This document shows positions 41,001 to 45,036 of a DNA stretch of 64,000 nt, in pieces. This stretch comes from Pagrus major. Lineage: Eukaryota; Chordata; Actinopteri; Spariformes; Sparidae. The notes beneath the pieces are model-generated. The model did not search any database. It had not been told where the DNA came from and saw only the letters and a program-made list of their open reading frames with translations. Position 1 is the first letter of the stretch; every line of letters starts with the position of its first letter. The stretch covers positions 5,415,297 to 5,479,296 of the forward strand of contig NC_133230.1 of NCBI RefSeq assembly GCF_040436345.1, given 5' to 3'. Both the position numbers and the translations under genes were made by a program.

Positions 41001-44000
41001 CACTCCCTCCCTCTGGACTCTGAACACTCTGAACTGTTTTCCAACCTTTTTCTCTTCTCGCATGTTATTCCCAGAGCGAGCCCTGCCAGAGACTAGGGAA
41101 TCCTTTTCCTTTTTTTTTTCTTTCTTTTTTAACTTTTATATTTCCCCCTTCTTTTTCTCGGATGAATTTTTCAGTTCTCTTCCAGCATTTCCACTCTAAA
41201 AAACTTCTGTCCTACAAATCTTTTCTCCCTCTAGACTTTCCTCTAATATCTTCTCACTCTAGTTTGATCCCTATAGTGTTATTCTTAGCAATACTGGCGA
41301 TCATAACCTGCTAAAAGAAGTGTAGAAAATGTGATTTTATGACTTAGAAAGCATGACGTCGTATTTGTTTTATATTGTAGGCTTTTAGAATGAGAAATAA
41401 TTATTTTATTGATTCGTTATTGATCTAAATATCAGTCCAAATAAGCATGTCGCTGCTTATATTATGTGTATGTTATTAAATGTGGTATTCATGCATCACA
41501 TTGTAGCTTCCTATTTGCAGTCACAAGCCGAAGCACTTCAAAGTAGTCGTTTGAAACTTTGAAAAGCCAGAAATCCTTGTTATCAGGGGTTACAAAATCT
41601 ATCGCCTTCACGTATGATTTTGTCGCTGCTCTTCTTTCATTTTGGGATTTCTTTTCATCGGTAGCTTTGTCTTGATTTGCCTGGACTTAAACACACTTTC
41701 TTTCTTTTACCCCCCCTCCCCCTGTTCATTGCAAACAGCAACGGGGCAAATGTAGTCTGTCACAGCCTGGACCCTCTGTGAGCAGTCCACACCACAGGTA
41801 CCTTTCTGTTGGTTTCTAGCACACCCAGAAGATAATGGAACTCATCAGCCCATGATGCACTTCTTGGAGGCCGATTCATGCTTTCTAATCCTCCCCCTTT
41901 AACAACAGCTGTGTTTGAAAGAATAAAACAATTCCAGTTTTTAACACTAGTGCCAGATTAGCAGCTCATGATAGTGAATTCCATCATCTTCTGTACGTCT
42001 AGACGCTCTGTGTAGGCTAGGCGATGAGGTGAGATGCAGCCCCACACATCCTTGATAAAAGAGTTTCACAAGGAATGGTGCAAGGCCTCTTCTCCGCCAG
42101 TGTCCTCGGCTGCTTAATATCGCTAACCAGAGGGCATTTCTTCCGTTTCCACACAAGTACTTCTCTTTATCTAACACCGAGCACTACACACCCTTTCTCT
42201 CAAATTGCCGAGCCAGTAATTGTCTGCAATGAACAATGCAAAGGCTGCAGTTTCTCTTTCTCTCTCGCTCTCTTTCTCTATCGTGTGTCACATTATTCTT
42301 CTTCTGCTGTTGCTATCTCACCGACTATCCACCATCTCCTCCCCCCTCAGTCTGTCATCTGTGAGTCTTGCCTCTCAGGTCTCCATTTCTTTAAGGGGTA
42401 AGGGGGCACATTTGGTGACAGCACAGGGCAACCAGAGTGTAGATACACTGTACATCACCAATGTCCATTCCTGGAGTCACTTTAATGAAATACATCAAGA
42501 GAGTACTGTAGACCTTTTTCCTCCTAATTCAAAGACTTCACAGTAGGTGGGTTTAAGAAAGCTTCTTTATAATAATATCATTTAGCGGACCATAGTTTGT
42601 AACGTTTGAGGCCAAAAGAAGACAGTTATTACCGAGGGTGATGGTGACTATAAACGATGCAGTTAAATTAATTGTATTTAGGAAAAATGTGTTTTCTTTT
42701 TTAAAGCCCTAATGTTAAACTAGGTTAACTGCCACCTAGCTCTAGCTTCATATTTAACACACAGGCTGTCAGAGTGGTATCAATCTCATCTAAATCTCAG
42801 AAAGAAAGCAAATTAAAGGAACAGTTCATCCCCAAATCAAAAACACATATTTTTCCTCCTACCTTTAGTGCTATTTAGACATCTAAATTTTTTCTCTTGT
42901 GAGTTTCTCAGTTTTGGAGATATCGTCCGTATTTTTTTAACACTCCATCTTGTTACTTTATATTTGAGAGAAGACAGACGTCTCCAAAACTCAGCAACTC
43001 ACACCAAAACAATCTAGATGGATAAATAGCACTACAGGTAAGAGGAAATGTATTTTTGATTTTGGGGTGAACTGTCGCTTTAACATATTTCACAGACTAT
43101 TCCCTTAACTTAGCTTTAGCTTAACATAAACTCAAAGAGGCCGTTCCTAATTGCTACGCTCTTCTTGCCTCGGCATGCTTTGCATTTTTCAACAGGACAC
43201 AAACTTTCAAAGAGTCCTTTTAAAAAATATCTGACTATTCAGCTGACACTTGCAGCATGCCTTTTGTCTTTTATCCTAACATCCTCTGCAAAGAATGCAA
43301 GCTTACATCTTAAATGTATTTGTTGGTGCAGGTTTGTACAGTATGTATGCCTTGAAAACTGTTTTGTGACCGTCTTTGTAACTGTGTCGATCCACCCAGT
43401 CTCAGTCAGCATGTAGATCACGATGTGAAACACTGTCCCAACATTGCTTTGTGTTGGTGATTGTCCTTCAGCATGGTGCTTCAGGTCAAGCACAGTCATG
43501 CAGTTCCCCTGTCACTGAACTGAGATCTTATTTGGATTGAAAACTGGTCGTCAAGATCAAAGTGTCAAAAGATAACAGTATCAGATTTCATAACAGTTCA
43601 AGGGAAGTTTGTTTATTGAGTTAGACTAATTTAATTTGTGGGTTATTTTTGTGAACAGCAAAGAAACTAAATGTAGCACGTTTACAGTTGCAATTATAAT
43701 GCAATTAGGGATTCAGATGATGCAACAGAGAGCAGGACTGTGTGTGTTCTCAGTGATCGATGTGAGTAACTAAACGTCAGCCTGTGCTGCGTTGTGAATG
43801 TGTGTGTGAGCAGGTCTCGCGGCGCTGGATCCGCTTCCTTCCCTTCTGATGCAGAAATGGCGTCGGGTCAAAGGTCTTCGTTCCTGCGGCGCGTCCTCTG
43901 GGTCGCGCTGCCTCTCCAGTTCTTCCTGCTCCTGTTAGTGGTCCTTGCCTTCCTGCTGCCAATGTCTGAGGAGGACTACTGCTCCCAGTCCAACAACTTC

Positions 44001-44054
44001 GCTCATTCCTTCTACCCGATGCTCAGCTACACTAACGGACCACCTCCTGTGTAG
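1..44054 (+). CDS. syne1: syne1 (nesprin-1), 3' two thirds, 96 coding exons
   Basis: Nesprin-1 is a giant outer nuclear membrane protein. It links the nucleus to actin and other cytoskeletal partners through an N-terminal actin-binding domain (before this window), a long spectrin-repeat rod, and a C-terminal KASH domain that binds SUN proteins in the perinuclear space. I placed 96 exons with GT-AG borders; every junction keeps one open frame and gives about 6,156 residues. The C-terminal third matches vertebrate SYNE1 closely from memory, for example SFLLQQQTFLEKCETWMEFL, DRWQHLLDL and the KASH tail. The window opens inside an exon in frame 0. Exon coordinates are given in the block entries below. 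Whether this is the a or b teleost paralogue cannot be told from the sequence. The tail-to-tail neighbour is ccdc170. Confidence 0.97.
2087..2454 (+). other. syne1 intron, AT-rich, nothing recognised
   Basis: A 368-bp intron with poly-A and poly-T runs near 2191-2235. I see no repeat family, RNA gene or exon in it. The neighbouring intron 3275-3775 (501 bp) and the intron 3932-4251 (320 bp) are likewise ordinary unique-looking sequence. Confidence 0.6.
5111..10287 (+). CDS. syne1: syne1 exons 14-26 of window (spectrin rod)
   Basis: Exons are 5111-5254, 5420-5584, 5715-6032, 6287-6442, 6539-6709, 6797-7123, 7227-7379, 7648-7815, 8085-8261, 8410-8556, 8645-8770, 9616-9792 and 10022-10287. All introns inside this block are phase 0; the last exon ends in phase 2 (AG|A) into the giant exon. 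The product is continuous spectrin-repeat helix with conserved helix-A tryptophans such as AFEDWL, TFSDWL and AQWLME. Exons of 318 and 327 nt each encode about one whole repeat, whereas the others encode half repeats, so intron loss has occurred locally. Confidence 0.92.
8771..9615 (+). other. syne1 intron (845 bp), nothing recognised
   Basis: The longest intron in the first 18 kb. It is AT-rich with a polypyrimidine tract at its end. Both strands contain only short open frames without spectrin character. The middle (about 9020-9250) could be an old mobile-element fragment, but I cannot name a family and see no terminal repeats. Confidence 0.5.
10439..12599 (+). CDS. syne1: syne1 giant exon (2,161 nt, several spectrin repeats)
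   Basis: One uninterrupted exon of 2,161 nt (720 codons plus one base) runs from the acceptor TGTCACAG to the donor AACAG|GTACTG. It joins the preceding exon in phase 2 and leaves in phase 0. The translation is spectrin-repeat rod of roughly six to seven repeats, with helix-start tryptophans such as ARDWAEEQ, SISWVQQN, ICLWIKQ and TLDWLQQV at about one-repeat spacing. It is an order of magnitude longer than the flanking exons (120-360 nt). I recall that human SYNE1 also has one exceptionally long exon in the central rod, but this needs checking. No frameshift or stop is present. Confidence 0.95.
12715..16843 (+). CDS. syne1: syne1 exons 28-40 of window (spectrin rod)
   Basis: Exons are 12715-13052, 13154-13298, 13399-13617, 13696-13964, 14059-14224, 14490-14645, 14747-14899, 15029-15211, 15307-15444, 15656-15841, 15971-16093, 16224-16406 and 16700-16843. 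Introns after 13052 and 13964 are phase 2; all others are phase 0. The reading is spectrin-repeat coiled helix without other domains (ACEWLEDA, VAQWKSYQE, VKAWIQES, FIVRWSEKA). A fold-back MITE sits in the intron between 14224 and 14490. Confidence 0.92.
14237..14397. mobile_element. fold-back MITE in syne1 intron
   Basis: A 161-bp element begins TTAAAAGGTCCAGTATATAA and ends CTACACACTGTACCTTTTAA; the two ends are imperfect inverted repeats of about 20-28 bp (AAAGGTCCAGT against ACTGTACCTTT, and ATAAGTTAG against CTAAATCC further in). I recognise the terminal motif (AAGGTCCAGTGTGTAGGATTTAG class) as a widespread non-autonomous DNA element of fish genomes. It has no coding capacity and is internally deleted relative to longer copies I recall. 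Confidence 0.7.
16990..17046. repeat. short interspersed repeat fragment
   Basis: The stretch AAGTTCGCCCAAGAATAAAA followed by ATTCAGTCATTATCTAC resembles the terminal part of a common fish repeat (TTCACCCAAAAATGAAAATTCAGTCATTATCTACTCACC type, recalled). Only one end is present, so it is a fragment with several mismatches. It lies in the intron before the exon at 17106. Confidence 0.5.
17106..19452 (+). CDS. syne1: syne1 exons 41-46 of window, with a Ser/Pro/Glu linker
   Basis: Exons are 17106-17294, 17511-17651, 17967-18080, 18186-18347, 18716-18910 and 19276-19452, all phase 0. The second exon encodes a non-helical linker (MTAGRCHTLLSPVTEESGEE then SPPVCRSPSP) that matches the human SYNE1 linker almost residue for residue. 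The third exon is shorter than I remember for human and starts MGRGTLTRAPIQELYDPTFE, then DLQRSWETLKNV, which is again typical SYNE1. Two in-frame donors of identical sequence (GTATCT) lie at 17586 and 17652. I chose the distal one because the protein between them is conserved with human. Confidence 0.9.
18911..19275 (+). other. syne1 intron with a 13-bp stem-loop
   Basis: A 365-bp AT-rich intron. It contains a perfect inverted repeat, CAATGAGCGAACT at 19056-19068 and its reverse complement at 19092-19104, with a 23-nt loop. It may be the core of a decayed fold-back element. The intron before it (18348-18715) shows only a small TCTA-type run near 18638-18655. Confidence 0.45.
19453..20417 (+). 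other. syne1 intron with GC-rich segment and candidate internal start
   Basis: A 965-bp intron whose 3' two thirds (about 19725-20400) is clearly richer in G and C than the other introns and looks unique rather than repetitive. An ATG at 20382 in the context TCACCATG reads in frame through the acceptor into the exon at 20418, with an in-frame TGA at 20352-20354 just upstream. This could mark an alternative promoter for a short nesprin-1, but the leucine-rich 12 codons are also simply what a pyrimidine tract encodes. Confidence 0.35.
20418..25423 (+). CDS. syne1: syne1 exons 47-59 of window (spectrin rod)
   Basis: Exons are 20418-20609, 20821-20952, 21175-21275, 21709-21862, 21953-22081, 22175-22330, 22511-22720, 22985-23086, 23194-23313, 23996-24196, 24298-24471, 24911-25042 and 25227-25423. 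The segment is recognisable as the SYNE1 C-terminal third: IEEKVTALSELS, VQDWLAQARTT, SRRTGLNQNM, FFQGLESHMILTET and ILKHWTRYQ. Phase 2 introns follow 21275 and 25423; the others are phase 0. An in-frame ATG with good context precedes the first exon of this block (see findings). Confidence 0.94.
21276..21708 (+). other. syne1 intron (433 bp), nothing recognised
   Basis: AT-rich intron with an A8 run near 21594. Both strands have open frames of 60-95 codons, but these show no family character and I treat them as chance. The intron 24472-24910 (439 bp) is similar and also holds nothing I recognise. Confidence 0.5.
23428..23765. repeat. interspersed repeat in syne1 intron (cgataccagtatc type)
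   Basis: The segment starting GTAGGGTTGTTCCCATACGA and continuing through TACCAGTATCAGAAATACCT resembles a dispersed fish repeat that I have seen in many percomorph introns (a GTTGT...CGATACCAGTATCG...AATAC type). It has no coding capacity and no intact terminal repeats that I can delimit. The boundaries are approximate. Confidence 0.5.
25628..29847 (+). CDS. syne1: syne1 exons 60-71 of window (spectrin rod)
   Basis: Exons are 25628-25760, 26265-26447, 26620-26769, 27429-27605, 27705-27860, 27955-28110, 28246-28416, 28584-28717, 28873-29077, 29180-29362, 29458-29604 and 29693-29847. Conserved SYNE1 landmarks include LRLKKVDTVALRTDLARIDS, CKQLTVDFVNQSVLQIS, VESKRSDKTDFAE, SRFRLLTGSLEAVQ and LNELGYRLPLNDSEIKRMQN. 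Phase 2 introns follow 28717 and 29847. The exon at 27429-27605 is among the most conserved parts compared with human, so this part of the rod is probably under stronger constraint than the upstream repeats. Confidence 0.95.
25850..26090. repeat. interspersed repeat fragment (TTAGTTGCAGCCCTAA end)
   Basis: The end of this stretch, near 26010-26085, carries TTGATTAATTGAGACAATAA, TTGGCAGATTGATGAAATGA and TAGTTGCAGCCCTAA, which is a very common teleost repeat terminus as I recall. Upstream, near 25830, there is a matching AGGGCTTGGGT. The boundaries and family are uncertain. It sits in the 504-bp intron before the exon at 26265. Confidence 0.55.
26935..27335. repeat. interspersed repeat (GGGCTGGGCGATATGG type)
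   Basis: GGGCTGGGCGATATGG at about 26937 followed by ATATTGTGATATTTTCAGGC and several ATATCG/CGATAT motifs is a signature I recognise from many teleost introns. It is AT-rich and non-coding with many short self-complementary ATCGAT-like blocks. It fills most of the 659-bp intron before the exon at 27429. Confidence 0.6.
30095..36064 (+). CDS. syne1: syne1 exons 72-85 of window (C-terminal spectrin repeats)
   Basis: Exons are 30095-30242, 30330-30424, 30561-30795, 31211-31405, 31672-31797, 32034-32189, 32968-33126, 33567-33733, 33873-34035, 34254-34441, 34530-34680, 34773-34955, 35121-35258 and 35873-36064. This covers much of the region shared with the short muscle isoform nesprin-1 alpha. 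Identity to human is very high (for example ELQRDIEKHSTGVASVLNLC, KFLDDF, REEFETARDGILVWLTEMDL, EVFGRVERYYKKLIRLP). Phase 2 introns follow 30424, 33733 and 34441. I searched introns 32190-32967 and 33127-33566 for the unique alpha-2 first exon and did not find one. Confidence 0.96.
30796..31210 (+). other. syne1 intron (415 bp), nothing recognised
   Basis: AT-rich unique-looking sequence. No exon, repeat terminus or RNA gene is visible on either strand. Confidence 0.5.
32190..32967 (+). other. syne1 introns in the alpha-isoform region, nothing recognised
   Basis: This 778-bp intron, and the next (33127-33566, 440 bp), lie where the muscle isoform nesprin-1 alpha-2 would be expected to have its own first exon, judging by the distance to the C-terminus (my count gives about 970 residues from the exon at 33567). 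I saw no ATG-started frame that splices convincingly into the next exon and no recognisable homologue of the human alpha-2 N-terminus. Confidence 0.5.
35259..35872 (+). other. syne1 intron (614 bp), nothing recognised
   Basis: AT-rich unique-looking sequence without recognisable repeats or coding features on either strand. Confidence 0.5.
36189..38273 (+). CDS. syne1: syne1 linker exons 86-88, including DV23-like cassette
   Basis: Exons are 36189-36516, 37381-37449 and 38146-38273. The first encodes an acidic, Ser-rich, low-complexity linker with the conserved core GRDTPASVDSIPLEWDHDYD. The second is a 69-bp exon, phase 1 on both sides, encoding 23 residues beginning DVVIPESPEAFVKLTEQ; this corresponds to the DV23 alternative exon known from human nesprin-1. 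The third encodes a diverged linker ending LDTSYMGY. Because both flanking introns are phase 1, the cassette can be skipped without a frameshift. Long introns (864 and 696 bp) surround it. Confidence 0.9.
36845..37160. repeat. interspersed repeat, copy 1 of a pair in the window
   Basis: A purine-rich segment with GGGACCCAAAAGCAAGACAC, CACAGATGTAAATACACAAG and GACACAGGTGGAAC. It resembles a second segment near 45535-45800 (AAGACCCAAATGCAAGACAC and ATTAAATACACAGGGACTAA), with the blocks in the same order and orientation. I recognise the GACCCAAAAGCAAGACACA motif as a dispersed teleost repeat but cannot assign the family. It gives a spurious 126-codon frame on the - strand. Confidence 0.6.
37381..37449 (+). 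CDS. syne1: syne1 cassette exon homologous to DV23
   Basis: A 69-nt exon flanked by TTTCTTCCAG and G|GTAGGC that encodes exactly 23 residues, D-VVIPESPEAFVKLTEQTL-RSST. In human nesprin-1 an alternatively spliced 23-residue insert starting with Asp-Val (DV23) occupies the same place in the linker. Both introns are phase 1, so inclusion or skipping keeps the frame. Its length and phase match the human exon exactly as I recall it, so isoform choice at this site is probably ancestral to bony vertebrates. Confidence 0.85.
37887..38068. mobile_element. possible fold-back element with 20-bp inverted ends
   Basis: GGGCTCAGTTCAGACAGAGA at 37887 pairs with TCTCTGTCTGAACGGGGCC ending at 38068 (14 consecutive complementary bases, then mismatches). 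The 140-bp interior is non-coding. The layout fits a short MITE, but I do not see clear target-site duplications. Confidence 0.45.
38086..38111. repeat. 26-bp perfect palindrome
   Basis: The half-site ATTATGATCAAAT is followed directly by its exact reverse complement ATTTGATCATAAT, with no spacer. It lies 35 bp before the acceptor of the exon at 38146, so in pre-mRNA it could form a hairpin around the branch-point region. No protein site is implied with confidence. Confidence 0.85.
38407..39713 (+). CDS. syne1: syne1 exons 89-93, last spectrin repeats
   Basis: Exons are 38407-38533, 38647-38858, 38982-39182, 39274-39402 and 39501-39713. Conserved landmarks are LLGECRGSIDTVKR, ERWELLQAQDLSKEMR, WTWLGETEEELEQ, DIQTIEQRIKKLKELQK, FHEMSHGLLLWLENIDRR and CLEAKEKVHVIGNRLKLLLK. 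These are the final membrane-proximal spectrin repeats found in every KASH-bearing nesprin-1 isoform. The intron after 38533 is phase 1; the others are phase 0. Confidence 0.95.
39714..40728 (+). other. syne1 intron (1,015 bp) with a repeat fragment
   Basis: Mostly unique AT-rich sequence. Around 40332-40480 it has TTAAAGCAACATTTTGTAAC, AACAGCTTCAAAATCATTTG and then CACTATGTAACTTAA, which I recognise loosely as a dispersed teleost element of the AAAGCAACATTATGTAAC type. The boundaries are approximate. Confidence 0.45.
40729..44054 (+). CDS. syne1: syne1 exons 94-96, linker, transmembrane segment and KASH domain
   Basis: Exons are 40729-40821, 41739-41797 and 43814-44054 (stop TAG at 44052-44054). 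The first gives DLSSWSSADELDTSGSLSP and the second QRGKCSLSQPGPSVSSPHH, both near-identical to human SYNE1. The last holds a hydrophobic membrane span (LPLQFFLLLLVVLAFLLP) followed by a 30-residue luminal KASH tail, SEEDYCSQSNNFAHSFYPML then SYTNGPPPV. A KASH tail inserts between SUN protomers, with its terminal prolines in a SUN pocket and a cysteine 23 residues from the end able to form a disulfide with SUN. Here the cysteine is at -23 and the last residue is Val. The acceptor before 43814 has a weak pyrimidine tract, but the phase fits exactly. Confidence 0.95.
40822..41738 (+). other. syne1 intron (917 bp), nothing recognised beyond read-through frame
   Basis: Reading through the donor at 40822 adds 25 codons to a TAA at 40897-40899, which would give a KASH-less product (see findings). 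The rest is pyrimidine-rich (notably 41100-41240) and shows no repeat family that I can name. Confidence 0.5.
41798..43813 (+). other. last syne1 intron (2,016 bp)
   Basis: The largest intron in the window, directly before the KASH exon. It holds the fold-back element at 42813-43083 and a CT-rich run near 42248-42285. Several open frames of 60-110 codons occur by chance; none resembles a known protein. Confidence 0.6.
42813..43083. mobile_element. palindromic MITE with terminal inverted repeats
   Basis: A 271-bp element starts TTAAAGGAACAGTTCATCCC and ends GGGGTGAACTGTCGCTTTAA. These ends are inverted repeats over about 45 bp with few mismatches. The interior is also self-complementary (CTCAGTTTTGGAGAT on one arm, ATCTCCAAAACTCAG on the other; GTGCTATTTA against TAAATAGCAC), so the whole element can fold into one long hairpin. 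A TTAA is the outermost sequence on the left and TTTAA on the right. This is a typical non-autonomous fish fold-back element; no transposase is present. Confidence 0.85.
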
Positions 44055-45036
44055 GCCGACTGTCAGAGCATTTCAGTATTCTTGCATCACAGAAACTGAT
44101 CTTCATCCATCTGTACTGCAAAAAAAAACAGCTGCCATCTACAGTTAATATCTTTGTGTGTAGCACATAGGAACAAGCATTTCACTATGTTACTCTGTGT
44201 AATGCTGTGTCGATAACGGAGCGTCCTTGGTGCAACAAAGCGGAAGAAACGGTTTCTGCCCACAGTGGACTTTGCTGGACGAATGAACTGAAGATCAACT
44301 CAGTGGCTTAATATACATGTTGTATTTCTCTGAGGAGATCTGTCAGTGGATAGCACCAAAGTTAAATGCTGAAATTTAGCCTGTGAAATTGCTTGTAACA
44401 AAAAAAAAAAAAATTTGTAAGCAAACAAAAACATTAATATATCTGACATTGCATTTATTTTTTTACCCGTATTTTGGCATGCCGTTCTGATCATTGCTTT
44501 TACTTACTGACATCCTTCATTGTGTCTGTGCAAAACATTTTTAACTTGAATTACATCATGATTCATGTAAGACTCATTTAAGCCAAGTCGTGTGTTTTAA
44601 TATCAGAGTCGGACACAATTCAAGAGTTTAACCTTTAACATAAATCATCCATGGTCTTTGTACATTTTGCTGTTTTATTTTTTAAACAAAACATGAGATA
44701 CGACTTTATGATGGAGACATATGACATATAGAACTATTGTATATTTTGTATGACTGTCAGTTCAGTATCAAATGTATAACAGTCCGAGATTATGTAACAT
44801 GTGTATATAATGGTAAAGAAATTAAGATGAAAAATGTATGTATATGCGACTATCAAAAACAATGAATGCCAAATCCTAATTTCTATATTTGTCTTTTTAT
44901 TTCCTTTTTCATGTGATTTTACATTTGTGTTTGATAGATCACTTCATACTGTATAAGATCTGTTCTCATATACTTTAAGACAACAATATTACCTTTACAT
45001 TTTAAGTGCAGTTTGGCGTATGTATAATGTTTAAAT
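44055..45036. other. syne1 3' UTR facing ccdc170 3' UTR
   Basis: Only 982 bp separate the two stop codons. The stretch is AT-rich with an A13 run at about 44400. I see no AATAAA or ATTAAA on the + strand up to 45036, so the syne1 cleavage site is undefined. On the - strand AATAAA occurs at 44901-44896, about 136 nt after the ccdc170 stop. The two transcripts probably overlap at their tails. In tetrapods ESR1 lies in this gap; nothing of it is visible here. Confidence 0.7.
44896..44901 (-). terminator. candidate polyadenylation signal of ccdc170
   Basis: TTTATT on the + strand is AATAAA on the - strand. It is about 136 nt downstream of the ccdc170 stop codon, a plausible distance for a short 3' UTR. 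No transcript evidence is available. Confidence 0.4.
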
